Shown here: positions 51,001 to 60,511 of the stretch, one piece after another
How positions within the stretch are numbered: position 1 is the first letter of the stretch
Layout of the letters: each line of letters begins with the position of its first letter
Source: Nitzschia sp. DOCU1
Taxonomy: Eukaryota > Bacillariophyta > Bacillariophyceae > Bacillariales > Bacillariaceae
Length of the DNA: 64,000 nt
Direction: 5' to 3'
Assembly (NCBI GenBank): GCA_951394045.1
Contig: OX595998.1
Location: forward strand, 1,178,001-1,242,000
The notes under the pieces: generated by a model
Told to the model about the DNA's origin: nothing
Database searches by the model: none
Seen by the model: the letters and a program-made list of their open reading frames with translations, nothing else
Program-made: the position numbers and the translations under genes

Positions 51001-53745
51001 CGTCGATCCACCAGCGAAACCGAAAAGCGCCGCCGCTGAGTTATCCAGGCTGATCGACTGGCTTTTGGGGGCGCCAGCACCTCCTCCTGCAAATCCAAAC
51101 AGGGCAGCCGCTGAATTGTCCAGGCCTACAGATGGTCGATGTTTGATCTCGCTGACATCCTTGATCGAGTCTTCATCGCTGTCGTTGGCATTGTCATTGT
51201 CATTTTCACCCGCTTCTGCCCTTTGCTTGGCTCTGGCGATCCGTTCCTTCACAATATCGGCTTGGTTCTGGATCATTCGGAAACTCATCAGGGTTGAGTT
51301 CCCTGGTTTTTTCGCTTTGACTCTGGGGCCGAACATGCTCATGACGTTCTCTGGCTTGCTGTTGTCGATTTCTACTTGAGCGCTGTAGGTAGATTGCCCC
51401 TCCGCTGGCTTGTCGGCTGCTGAATCCTTGGAATCGCGTGTCGCCGCATCTTTAGGCTGCGGATCTTTTGTTTTTGCGGCGGGTCGGGGCACCGGAGGAA
51501 TCATTGGAGGCTTGGGAGCCTGTTTGGTCCATGGTGTAGTCACTGCATGGGTGTTTTCAGCCTTTATTATCGGCTTTTCAACGTTTGGACTCTCATTTGG
51601 TTCATCCATGACAGTTATGCTTCCACTATAGTTGCTCGATGCTGATCCGTCCATAGGTTCTAGCTTGTTTCGTTTCGTCTTCTTAGAAGTCTTTGGTACA
51701 ATCGCAGGCGTGGATTTCACGGGTTCGTCGGCTGGATTGAACACTTCGCTGCGTTCTATCATCTGCACCGAACCCCGACGTAGTCGACTGATACCTTGGG
51801 GCGCTCGTCCTTGGGCGGACAGAACTTCAGCCTCCTTCAAGTGCATTTTCTTGAATTGACGCATCCACTCTGGTACATTTTCTTCTCCGTCGTCGTCATC
51901 ATCATCATCGTCGCTGTCTTGCTGTTCTGCCGGGTTCAGGTCCGCCAGAGATCCATCCTCTGCGATGTGAATCGAATCGTCGAATCTGGGTAACATGCCT
52001 GTTTCTTCTCTTAGCTTCCTAGTTTGTTCTTCCTTCAAACGATCTTTTCGTTTCCATGGCGGAGTTCCCTTCCGAGGTCCAGGTTCCTCAAGTCCTTGCT
52101 TCCGGCGTTTCAACTTGACCATCCACTCTGGTTCCTCGTTGCTTGACTTTGCCACAGCTTTTACTTTGTCCATCCAAGTTAATTTCTCCGGTGCTTGGGC
52201 TGCAGGATCGACGAGCTTAGGTTTGGGTTTCGCATTTGTTTCTTCGAGTTGTCTCTGTTGCAATACAGCAGGCGGCCCGGGTGATATTGTGAACGCAGCG
52301 GGATTCAGAAGCGACCCAGGCCCTCCTACCGGCGAAGATGGCGCTGATATGCCTCCTCCGTTCCCGATTTTTCCACTTTTTGTAGGTGACGACATCCGCC
52401 CTATCATCAAGTCAGCGGGGATTTTCATTGCACTGCCGACAGCAATTTTCCCGCTAGAAACAGGTGATGCTGGTGCTGACATTGTTCCTCCACTGAACGA
52501 TGAATTTCCAAACTTACCCATGGGCAAGGGTGGTTTGACGCTTTTCGAGAACCCATCAAAACCCGAGAAAGACGCGTTGGAATTCGCATTTTGTGGCGTC
52601 ATTTTGGCGGTCGATGTTCGGAGGTCTGCACTGGGCATCGATGTGCGTTGGACTGCACGAAATACAGGCTTGCTGCGACTAGGTGATGCCTGGACATCAT
52701 TCACTCCAATCTCTCGATACCGCGTCATCCACTCTGGCTCTTCACCTGGTGCAAAACTGTTGCTACCACGCCGCACTGGACTTGTCACGGCGCCAATCGT
52801 TTCAACTACCGTGCTGGAATTTTCGTCAACAGAACGACGCCTCTGAAATTTCTGAATCCATTCGGGCTCACTAGTCTTCGAGGTGCGGGGTGGGGGCTGG
52901 ATTTTCTTGGGTGCAACACCGGCTCCGCCAGTCTTGACTTTGTTGAACTGGGACATCCAGTCCGGCTCCACCGAAGTTGTCGTATTTACGGACGCCACTG
53001 ACTTATCATCATCGGAGTCATCACCATCCATATCAGGGGCCATTGGAAGACCCTTCCCAGCACCAGTGAATTTATTCATCCATTGCGGCGTTTCCGGAGC
53101 CACGGGTTTCGGTGGTTTCGGAGGTACTGGGGCAGGCGCCGGTACGCTTGCGGGCGCTGGTTTCGATGTATTTAACAATGCTTTCCAGTCTTTTTTCGAA
53201 GACTTTGCTTTCCCCTTTCTTGATGTCGTCTCGTCTGTAGCCGGCTCAGATGCTGGGGCAGGTGCCACTGGTGGTGTAGGTGCCATCAAAGAAATCGAAG
53301 GAGCACCCGCAATCGCCGGCCCTTTGCGAAATTGCTTCATCCAGGATGGTGTTGTGGGCGCAGTGGGAAGAACGACTTGACTTTGGATGGTATCTCTCGT
53401 TGGGCTCGGACTCCTTTCTCGAGAGTCTGAAACATCCGACCTACTTTTCTGGTTCAACGCCTGAAACTTACTCATCCACTCAGGCTGCGGTGGTTTCTCA
53501 TTTTCCCCTCGAGAGAAAGAACTGCTTGGTATGACACTACGACGCTCTGGAGCAGCATGGCCTTTGGGTGCCTCAACTTGTACCACGGCATCTGCAGCCG
53601 GTGCTTTCTGTTTAACCTTGGCAAATTTGTTCATCCAATCTAGTTGGCCTGGTCCTTTCCCTCCCATGACCGGACCCGACGAGGCATGCAAACTGAAGTG
53701 CTCGCTATCATCGCTGGAGTCACTGCTTGATGAGTCGTCGCCCAT
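48016..53745 (-). CDS. Giant modular low-complexity repeat protein, 1,909 residues
   Basis: One 5.7-kb intronless frame from ATG 53745. Repeat classes follow one another. (1) About ten short P-E-W-M-x-x-F motifs (DWMNKF, PEWMSKF, PEWMRQF) in the first 650 residues. (2) Five copies of D-N-S-A-A-A-L-F-G-F-A/G-G around 880-1040. (3) About eight units of FLDDSDSDSSDDEK separated by Lys/Pro/Ala runs (about 1090-1360), like the acidic/basic alternation of Nopp140 and typical of CK2 substrates. (4) Three W-x-A-A-L-x-x-L helices (AWQAALMELAAEE). (5) About eight S-P/D-P-F-A-P-L units; D-P-F is an adaptor-binding motif elsewhere. (6) A C-terminal Arg/Ser tail. Almost no ordered domain is visible. A scaffold or nuclear/nucleolar phosphoprotein is possible, but function is unknown. 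Confidence 0.8.
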   Translation of the reverse strand: MGDDSSSSDSSDDSEHFSLHASSGPVMGGKGPGQLDWMNKFAKVKQKAPAADAVVQVEAPKGHAAPERRSVIPSSSFSRGENEKPPQPEWMSKFQALNQKSRSDVSDSRERSPSPTRDTIQSQVVLPTAPTTPSWMKQFRKGPAIAGAPSISLMAPTPPVAPAPASEPATDETTSRKGKAKSSKKDWKALLNTSKPAPASVPAPAPVPPKPPKPVAPETPQWMNKFTGAGKGLPMAPDMDGDDSDDDKSVASVNTTTSVEPDWMSQFNKVKTGGAGVAPKKIQPPPRTSKTSEPEWIQKFQRRRSVDENSSTVVETIGAVTSPVRRGSNSFAPGEEPEWMTRYREIGVNDVQASPSRSKPVFRAVQRTSMPSADLRTSTAKMTPQNANSNASFSGFDGFSKSVKPPLPMGKFGNSSFSGGTMSAPASPVSSGKIAVGSAMKIPADLMIGRMSSPTKSGKIGNGGGISAPSSPVGGPGSLLNPAAFTISPGPPAVLQQRQLEETNAKPKPKLVDPAAQAPEKLTWMDKVKAVAKSSNEEPEWMVKLKRRKQGLEEPGPRKGTPPWKRKDRLKEEQTRKLREETGMLPRFDDSIHIAEDGSLADLNPAEQQDSDDDDDDDDGEENVPEWMRQFKKMHLKEAEVLSAQGRAPQGISRLRRGSVQMIERSEVFNPADEPVKSTPAIVPKTSKKTKRNKLEPMDGSASSNYSGSITVMDEPNESPNVEKPIIKAENTHAVTTPWTKQAPKPPMIPPVPRPAAKTKDPQPKDAATRDSKDSAADKPAEGQSTYSAQVEIDNSKPENVMSMFGPRVKAKKPGNSTLMSFRMIQNQADIVKERIARAKQRAEAGENDNDNANDSDEDSIKDVSEIKHRPSVGLDNSAAALFGFAGGGAGAPKSQSISLDNSAAALFGFAGGSTAKSKREPSISMDNSAAALFGFAGGGEKKDASVSLDNSAAALFGFAGKGQESSNSISMESTGETSKSASMDNSAAALFGFGGSAQTSDAKAKQSIAEEGSDDEDSDEDDKAKAAAPTKTEAQEQSDLPKKKDDSSSDDDSSAGFKKSKEPPQKMKSAPASSLPISGAKKPEFAPKKSSFLDDSESDDSSDDDKPKAAAPSKGLAKKISLADSDSDRSVDEKPKQAAPSPAKKISLDSDSDSDDDKPKDSAPVPSAAAPVSSKKSDSDDSSDDEKSPVKALETAPPLTAKKTSLDDSDEDSSDDEKAKKAAAAPTPAPAPAPTKKSSFLDDSDDEKSSDDEKSKPKVAAPPPASAPAKKSSFLDDSDDDSDDEKKKKGAPAPAALPPKKKTFLDSDSDSSDDEKPKKLIPVKLATPAYEESVSPKISPKPSPKPSPKISPKPSPKKSLDDSSSSSSSSSSDSDSDDSSKGKKKTKGAAPSKTLSVATAMTFESTADWDQPSPKKSSPTEEEKMGLDKAKEAASDGWGMDAGAGTEETQDEDAAWQAALMELAAEEQKKKEKADQDAWQAALEELAAEDTKKKDETDPWGAALQDLENEMKKSTNDKSNDKDGGKKDSDSVGKKPTKDKDKASKRKSKGSDKDSDDKKDNDTKKKDKDISSSKSPKGRGKKAGLSVKEDSKTKSSEPSPFDASPFGASPFGSSPSPFAPLGEAEKASDPFAPLGGAIKASDPSPFAPLGAAAVASDPFAPLGTTGKSTLSPFAPLSAKDKKLDSASPFAPLSEKDKNMDSVSPFAPLSEKDKKMDSASPFGPVSDTDKKKKKGLAVKDDTKTKKPKSSMKLVVQTAKPKGDLHQKRSKKGKKSSDPFGGGDDDDDSFGDMNDFDDNFSVANDFGDFAEDGSVVPLRAIRNSGSKSKTGTFTPKPPLHGNKKIKPDLLTKKADKGKDSKDSKSKDNDKNSRSRSSSKDGRSSRSRSKSTDKKSSSRSKSSDKKSRSRR

Positions 53746-54457
53746 CCTGCCCACACTAGAGTTTGGCTTATGCGGGAATGTCGTTATATTTCAATTGGAG
53801 GGATGTTTCGTGTTGAGACCTTTCTGAAGAAGATATTATGTCGTGATCACGGAACAGAGATCTCAGGGACTTGCGATACGGATAGGAATGTAGGAAACGG
53901 CTGAGGTGCTTGCGAGTCTCCGTTCTCCTCAGAGTCGAGAGACTACGTCTACGAGGTTACGGCCCCACCTGTCAGTATAGCGATAAATGGCAAGCGTTTC
54001 TAGCCAGAACATGGACCATTGATGACTCTCCACACCAGCACCCCTCATCATCAGATCTATGCGCCCGTCGTTGAGTCTTGGAGCAGCCGACATGTGGAGT
54101 TTGGGAGCCAAATTTGTCGAATGACCCATCGTTCGTTCTGCCTGATTGCCTTCCTGATTTGACTGATGCCATGCTCGCTCGCACGTCCTGCTTCCAACAA
54201 TGACGTCATCATTATCGACTATTTTGACCAAATGCTCTCCTCATGCATTCTACATTCGAATGGAAGGCCGGCATGGATGCCCCATCGAGTATCGTACGAT
54301 ACCGTAGCTGCTGAATGAGAAAGGACACTACCGGTAGCTAGAGAGTCAAAAGTCAAAACTATTTGCCTGATGCGCGCAACCAGACTCCAGCGATGAAGTC
54401 GGCACTGGTCACGGCATGTTTAATGTTCAAAATTGGGGCCTTTCGAGACCAAGTGTC
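53746..54457. promoter_or_regulatory. Upstream region of the giant repeat protein
   Basis: Contains TGACGTCA at 54201-54208 and CTACCGGTAG at 54328-54337. No gene recognised. Confidence 0.5.
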
Positions 54458-55507
54458 TCAAAAGGCATTCTGGCGTCGAAACCCAAAACGTCCTGTCGTT
54501 TTGTTCTTTCTTTGGCCAGAAAAAGAAGTTGTCTCTGATTCATCATTATTATCGCCGTCGGCACGCGTGTCTTCCAAGCGAGCATTCTGTCGTTTGAATA
54601 CCCGTTTTACTCTCTTTGACGTCGAGTCGGCAACTTTCTCAAAGGGACCAGCAAGCTCCGACCAGACACCCGTCACGGTTCGCTGCCGTCGGATCTTGCC
54701 GACTTCCTTCTCGACCTTTCGTCGTTCCTCGTCAGTGACACCGATACGGCCCATCAGTTCGACCCGCTGGTTGTAACTAAGAATCAAATGTTTTATGTTG
54801 CTTCGGCGTTGATGATTCCGTAGGCGTTCGAAGTCCAAGATATTCATGGCTGGCATGGTCTCATAGTCCCATCCAACGGTGACCGGAGGGCCCAGTTCAC
54901 AACTTGGATTGTCGCCTAGGATCACTGGATAGCGCCGCATATGCACGTCAGAAAAGGAGACCTTTCGTCGCCGTTGTTTTTGCTCCGCCCACTGAACGTA
55001 AAGCCGCTCCGACTTGGTAAGGGCTTCGATCTCTCTTTGGTGCTCTGTGGTGCCGGGTCTCGACCGCACCACCAAGCACGATTTCGCAGGCTTCGTTTCT
55101 ATTGTTGTTGTCGCTGCTGCTTCTGCTGATACGCCTATTCGTGACGTTGCGAGAGTTCCTTCTGGAGGACTCGAGGCGGAAGACTCGTCTGCATCATCGG
55201 TGGGATTGATGGGTATGTCTGAAGAATCGGCACCGGTCTCAGCTTTGCCTTTGGCGACGTTACTTGATAATGAATCGTTGGAAGCAGCGTTTTTCGTATC
55301 ATTCGTTGATCGCCCGCCTGTTTCTTCGTCGTTCGCCTTTGTCAGCCCCCCAGCATGATGCAGCTTGGATAGCCTCAAATCCTCCAGAGCCGATGAAAGG
55401 GAAATGGCCCTGGGAGTCGCACGTTCCCGGTGCTCCACCGACGCTGATGGACGCAACATGATTATCATGGTCGGGTCGTCGATTGCGTGTTGAACATTAT
55501 GTGTCAT
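54458..55507 (-). CDS. GDNP-family protein 2
   Basis: 349 residues from ATG 55507, single exon. The N-terminal 190 residues are Ser/Thr/Asp/Ala-rich and unstructured. The C-terminal domain (about 190-290) has KVSFSDVHMRRYPVILGDNP, GPPVTVGWDYE, ILDFERLR, LILSYNQRVELMGRIGVTDEE and a charged helix ending R-Q-R-T-V-T. It matches the domains at 22422 and 59477 position for position. A basic tail follows (STSKRVKRVFKRQ, then GRFGFRRQ). Soluble, possibly nuclear. Function unknown. Confidence 0.75.
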   Translation of the reverse strand: MTHNVQHAIDDPTMIIMLRPSASVEHRERATPRAISLSSALEDLRLSKLHHAGGLTKANDEETGGRSTNDTKNAASNDSLSSNVAKGKAETGADSSDIPINPTDDADESSASSPPEGTLATSRIGVSAEAAATTTIETKPAKSCLVVRSRPGTTEHQREIEALTKSERLYVQWAEQKQRRRKVSFSDVHMRRYPVILGDNPSCELGPPVTVGWDYETMPAMNILDFERLRNHQRRSNIKHLILSYNQRVELMGRIGVTDEERRKVEKEVGKIRRQRTVTGVWSELAGPFEKVADSTSKRVKRVFKRQNARLEDTRADGDNNDESETTSFSGQRKNKTTGRFGFRRQNAF

Positions 55508-56237
55508 TGAAATTAAAATGGCGAGAAGGGTCTTCAACCCAACCCAACAACCGATCTCGGGCTGATGGGTGTGTAATCAAACGGGTTCCTTGGTTCACAA
55601 TCAGCCACCTCACATTCAACTTGCAGTACGAAGAAATTTAAGGCGACGCTTCGCGTTCAAAGAACGCTGGGAGGAACTTTTAACAACTCGTTGAACCTCA
55701 TCTCCCAAGAGGGGGGGAGGGTTCGCGCTAGTACCGGTAGTTTTAAAGCTACGGTTTAATAGCCTGCGTCTGCATGCACTTCAAGTGTCTTTTTTGCAGA
55801 TCTCCCAGGCGCAATACTATACCGTTGGAACTGCAACCATGGCTGGAAATTGGTACCTTCAAGTACGCCGTTTCCACGTAGAGCGGACGCGCCTACAATA
55901 TCAATTCCCCGCGCTAGCTACCGTAGCCTTTGTGCTCTCGAACTCACCCCTCAATTATTGTTCGCATAGACAAACCAAACTGCGACAAAGGAGCGAAACG
56001 AGGAACACCTCGCGCCGGGCGGCGGATCGCCCTCTCAACTACGGTAGGTAACTCGTTTCAGTCGAATCTGTTCGCGGAATGAAGGATCATACGAAAGCCT
56101 TGCTACAACAAAGCTACTGTAGCTGTGACAGCAATATTGTGCAAAAAGTCGAGAAGGGCAAAGAGGAGGCCACTATGCTCGATAACATTGTTCTTGACTC
56201 CTCAAATAGTAAATTCCTTGTGCTGATTCAATTTGCT
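55508..56237. other. Intergenic
   Basis: 730 bp between GDNP protein 2 (head) and the lipase (tail). A TACCGGTA word lies near 55732. An 88-codon frame around 55785 has no domain. Confidence 0.5.
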
Positions 56238-57485
56238 CTACTGGTGGTGGCAGGTCAGGTTGTTGTGGAACGCTGAAACCATTTCTTGTACCAGTTCCTT
56301 GGCAATCCGATCCACCAGTGGTCGTCCTCCACTGTAAAACCATGTATATATAGAGTTCTTGGTGCTTGCCACCATGAATGAATGTCCAAAGGGCAAGGTA
56401 TTCCAGTCAAACTTGGAGAGTGTATCCGAGAGTTCCGACGACGTGTAGGTAGCTTTGGGCTCTTGTGCCATTTGATGCAAGTCCTGTCGTTTCGAACCCC
56501 GATGCCAAAGGGCAGGAATATGAGATCGAACGTCCAAAAAGACCTTGGTCCACCCCAAGGAATCCAATGCCTGAGAATATCGTTCTACACTCTCCTCCGT
56601 CTTGGGGTCAGGTTGATGATCATCGTCATTTCCTCGTGCTGCTTCGCTGTAAGGAAAGGAACGGTCCGTCCGAAAGCGGATGGTAGGATAGGTCGAATTC
56701 GCATGAAGTACAGAATTATCATCGTCCCCCCTGCGCTTACTAGATGAAGAATCATCAATCTTGATGTGAATGGTGGAACTCGCATCGGACAAAAAGGCTG
56801 CAGTCGAAGTGGGCACGGCAGCGTCGGTAGAAAAGGCATTGGCATAGGCCAGTCGTTTGCCAAAGTTGGCAAGTGGCCGCAAAAAGGCATCCTCGGAACA
56901 CATGCGATGAATCACGTCCGTGTATCGGAACAAGTCTTTCCCGCTCTGTTTCATCGACCATGCCCCAGCTGGTTGAAAGGACTTTGGAACCTTCCAATAC
57001 GTCATATCTCGAATTCCCAAATGAGGTGTAGCGGTTGTCACGAACAGATTTGGAACAATGTTCACCTTTTTATTTTGAGAATCAGACAATGGTGGCTGGA
57101 AATTCCAATCAATGTGTGCCAAGGCGAATCGGGCATACAGTCCTCCCAATGAATTGCCCAGTATGGACAATGCAATTGTTGTTGTTTCACCCAACGTTTT
57201 TGTGGTCGTTGCAAGACTTTGAATGAGTTGGTTGATTTCTTCTGCAAGACGCTTTCCACCCGCCTCAATTCCGTCGAGTGTATTGTCGTCGTTTGCCTTG
57301 GCCGCATGAACCAACAGAGAATTGTCCGAGGATGAATTGTTGGCTGCAAATTCTCGCTCCAATGCTTCCTTGACATATAAAAGTTCTTTGTGATTACCCA
57401 TAATGCCATGTATGAGAACCATGACATGGTGAACTCGGTTTGTCGGTGCATTCGTCGTCGTCGTCGTCGTCGTCATCGCCGTCAT
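56238..57485 (-). CDS. DUF676/ROG1-like serine lipase/esterase
   Basis: 415 residues from ATG 57485, single exon. Alpha/beta-hydrolase with VMVLIHGIMGNHKELLYV at its start (oxyanion loop), the nucleophile elbow LGNSLGGLYARFAL, and FVTTATPHLGIRDM after it, the set of motifs found in the putative serine esterase family DUF676 (yeast ROG1, plant homologues). The catalytic His is likely in LPFGHSFMVAS near residue 370. A Thr run encoded by ACG repeats lies just after the start, and an acidic/Ser-rich insert divides the lid region. Relatives act on glycerolipids or monoacylglycerols; no membrane segment or clear targeting signal seen. Confidence 0.87.
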   Translation of the reverse strand: MTAMTTTTTTTNAPTNRVHHVMVLIHGIMGNHKELLYVKEALEREFAANNSSSDNSLLVHAAKANDDNTLDGIEAGGKRLAEEINQLIQSLATTTKTLGETTTIALSILGNSLGGLYARFALAHIDWNFQPPLSDSQNKKVNIVPNLFVTTATPHLGIRDMTYWKVPKSFQPAGAWSMKQSGKDLFRYTDVIHRMCSEDAFLRPLANFGKRLAYANAFSTDAAVPTSTAAFLSDASSTIHIKIDDSSSSKRRGDDDNSVLHANSTYPTIRFRTDRSFPYSEAARGNDDDHQPDPKTEESVERYSQALDSLGWTKVFLDVRSHIPALWHRGSKRQDLHQMAQEPKATYTSSELSDTLSKFDWNTLPFGHSFMVASTKNSIYTWFYSGGRPLVDRIAKELVQEMVSAFHNNLTCHHQ

Positions 57486-57990
57486 GATGCCACGCCGAGA
57501 CCGGGAATGTAAATCCACTGTGGTGGCAAGGTCGGGCGATGACAAAGATTGATAGGAGCCAAGGCGATGGAAACCTGTGGCAGATCAACGATACTAACAC
57601 AAGGAGAGGAGCGTCTCTGCCAGGATTTGTTTGCCATGGGTCGTTGAGGAAGTTCGTCGACGAGGTGAGTCAACACGGAAGCAAAAAACAAATGAAGAGC
57701 AAGGCCTCGAAGTTTGTTCACCAGCACGACTGACCAAAGATTCTACTTCGCTCGGACGATTTGATTGGCCAATTTCGCGTGCGTCATCAGAGATGGTTGT
57801 CCAGACGTGCATGCTCACGTGCCGTCACCATGATCACTGGATCGTCAGCTAAGAATCGGCAGACCCACAAAATCCCGCTCTCGCTCAACGTTTCGAGAGG
57901 GAGTGTCATTGTTCTCTTTCGAAAGACGGCTGAAATGTATCGTCCTACTCATAGTTTTACAAACTCAACCTTGTCGGGAATCCATTTCCC
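57486..57990. other. Divergent promoter region
   Basis: 505 bp between the divergent lipase and archaemetzincin genes. No gene or repeat recognised. Confidence 0.5.
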
Positions 57991-59301
57991 ATGTCGAAAC
58001 GAAAACGACAATCCTGCAAGGACAATGCGTGCTGTAGTTTCCACAAAGACTTTATTGAACCTTCCGAGCTTGACCGAAATCAAGCAATGGGTCCCTTCCC
58101 ACTTTCCGAAAAGTTGAAGCAACCGTCTTCATTGTGGCAATCAACATCAGAGCCGCTATCATTACATGATGTTGAAAACCCTGTCTTCTTCCAGCACGTT
58201 ACAAAGGCAACCATTCCAAGACCAACCTTTGAACTCGATTGGCTGGCGCAGGTTCCAGAGACGGGCCAGGGGCTGGACGAGTATGTTGGTTTCTTGACCA
58301 CAAAGGCCACGGGGAGATTGAAACCCATTGCCAATGCATCAGGAAACACCATTTGCTTGCTACCGATAATATCGTGCAAAGGTTCATGGCCCGAACACCA
58401 GGCAACTCCCCGTTTGGAGGAATTAATGGCAGTGACCCAGGCCTTTTTCCAGCGACCCGTCCGAATCTTGCCCAGTGCTCGAATCGAAACCCGAATAAGC
58501 AACCAAAAGAAAGCCACCTTTTACTTTCATTTGCCTCGAGACGTGTCAAGAGGAGGTGCCACTGGAGCACAATAGAAGTCAATGATGGAAACGCGTCAAC
58601 TACCGAAGGGCCGATATGACGCAAAGTCGGGGCGATCGCAATATCATGTCACCTCTTTGCTGCATGCATTATCCTGGTATCGAAAAGAATCCACAGAACA
58701 ACGACGACAAGAAAACTTTTGCATCATGGGGGTGACTCTGGAGGATCTTTACGATGGCGATCAGGATCTCTTTTGTGCTGGCATGGCATTCGGTGGCGAC
58801 AAAGTGGCCGTCTTTTCGTTTCATCGCTACCACCCACACTTGAAGATGAGCCCACAAACTTGGTGGGACTACGGTTATGCTCCACGACTCCAGTCTCATG
58901 CCTACCTGGATTTGAATAAAGAAGGCCCTAAACACCTCGACCCAGCAGCACCCAAAACAGTATCCAAGGCGACTCAAGTAGAGAACTTTCGCCGATGCAC
59001 CAAATTGCTGCTTCATGAACTCGGACACCTTTATGGCCTAGATCATTGCATTCATTATCAATGCCTAATGATGGGGACCGGGCATTTGGTGGAAGATTTT
59101 GCGGCTCCCATGCATCTGTGTGGGATTTGTTTGCGAAAGCTGCAGTGGCGCTTGGGATTTTCCGTGGTAGATCGCTATGTGGCTTATCGAGCAGCCATGC
59201 GAGAATCTGGTTTGACCAAGGAAGTCGCGTGGGTTACTCGTCAACTTGGACGAATCGCGAAGAAGGATCAGAATCACCCAGAAAAAAACAAAGGGAATTG
59301 A
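57991..59301 (+). pseudogene. Archaemetzincin-like metalloprotease with in-frame TAG
   Basis: Two frames in the same phase are separated only by TAG at 58573-58575, so the gene is one frame of 437 codons with a single stop. The N-terminal part (194 residues) has ELDWLAQVPETGQGLDEYV and FFQRPVRILPSARI, equivalent to the conserved 'F+...LLP' strand. The C-terminal part has GVTLEDLYDGDQDLFCAGMA, then HELGHLYGLDHCIHYQCLMM and CGICLRKLQWRLGF, the full archaemetzincin signature with its zinc-binding His and four structural Cys. All catalytic residues are intact. A 33-nt GT...AG segment (58543-58575, phase 0) would remove the stop exactly if spliced. Alternatives are stop read-through, a recent null allele or a sequencing error. 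The rest of the gene shows no decay. I call it broken provisionally. Confidence 0.75.
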
Positions 59302-59476
59302 TCAGGCTACCAGAAAAACTTGTTTGAAAAACGTAAAAATAGATATTATAAAGTAGTGGTGTGTGTGATTGCACCTAGAGAGCAACTCATGGGGTATGAT
59401 CAAAACAAAAATAGTAGCAAGCCAGCGAAGCACAGTGCTCTCGCGGCCAACAAAGTACAAAATCGAATCCTGATCA

Positions 59477-60511
59477 TCAGGCAACCCCTTCAGAAGCCGT
59501 TCTGCTTCGATCGGAGGAGTTGTTATTCATCAGGTCCAGCAATCTCTTCGAGTCTTCCTCTCGAAGCCTACGAATCAAAGCATCAAACTGTGATTTTTCC
59601 TCTTTTTCAGCCTTGTTAACTTTTCGCCTCCACTTTCGCCGCACAGACTGAACTGCTTCTTCCAGCTTCGCGACGGGCAAGGTTAACTTGGTAAGGTCTC
59701 GCTTGAACCTCTCCTTTTGAACTTGCTTTTCCGTCTCCTTAATTTCCTCTTCTGTATAGCCCATCCCTAACAGAATGCGGTTCCGTTGAAAATAGTTAAG
59801 GATCAAGTGGTGCAATTTACGTCTCCTCGTTTGACTTCGTGTCGCTTCAAAAGCATCCAAATCCAACAGGGGCAACTCTTCAAAGCCCCAGTCCATAGTT
59901 ACAGGTGTTCCCATTTGACAAGCTGGATTGTCTCCTGCAATCATTGGATATCTTCGGATCTGTACCTGGTGAAAGGAGACCGATCGACGTACTGTCCCTC
60001 CTGTACTGCGTCGCATCCGACTGGAAAGAGAACCTGGGGGCAAGGCGCGGTGTATTTGAACGCTAGTGGGAACCGGTCGATGGCAGTGTTCCTCCATTGA
60101 GGATTTGAATTCATGCACAATGGGTTCCATTTGGAACTCGACACTTTGATGCCTGATGGTAGGCTCGGTGTTGTGGCTCGGGAGCGCCTCTTCTTGCACT
60201 AAAGTCATCTTGCCAAGTGCCTCAGCGACAGCATCTCCATCAGAAGTGAGTCCATCTGCATTCTCGTTGTGGGATGAAATCGTCCAGTCCATGATACTAC
60301 TGCTGTGACTCAATGCAGTAGCACAAGTTACACCGCTCCCTGTGCTAGTTGACCGGACTTGAATCCTGGGATTATCTGGCTTTTTCGGACTAGTAATCGT
60401 TGGTTCCTCCGAATCAGAGAGAGAACCAGCGCTATGTTCCGGCGTCGCAGCAGCACCTCTTAACGATGATGAGTTGTGCACCACCAACACTGGGTCCATG
60501 GTCCATTTCAT
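59477..60511 (-). CDS. GDNP-family protein 3
   Basis: 344 residues from ATG 60511, single exon. N-terminal 175 residues are Ser/Thr-rich and disordered. The domain (about 175-280) has RSVSFHQVQIRRYPMIAGDNP, then GTPVTMDWGFEELP, LDAFEATRS, LILNYFQRNRILLGMGYTEEE and a charged helix ending K-R-D-L-T. A long basic coiled-coil-like helix with RRKWRRKVNKAEKEEKSQ follows, then a Ser/Asn tail. The closest match by eye is protein 2 at 54458; protein 1 at 22422 is more distant. Convergent with the archaemetzincin gene, 175 bp between stops. Function unknown. Confidence 0.76.
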   Translation of the reverse strand: MKWTMDPVLVVHNSSSLRGAAATPEHSAGSLSDSEEPTITSPKKPDNPRIQVRSTSTGSGVTCATALSHSSSIMDWTISSHNENADGLTSDGDAVAEALGKMTLVQEEALPSHNTEPTIRHQSVEFQMEPIVHEFKSSMEEHCHRPVPTSVQIHRALPPGSLSSRMRRSTGGTVRRSVSFHQVQIRRYPMIAGDNPACQMGTPVTMDWGFEELPLLDLDAFEATRSQTRRRKLHHLILNYFQRNRILLGMGYTEEEIKETEKQVQKERFKRDLTKLTLPVAKLEEAVQSVRRKWRRKVNKAEKEEKSQFDALIRRLREEDSKRLLDLMNNNSSDRSRTASEGVA

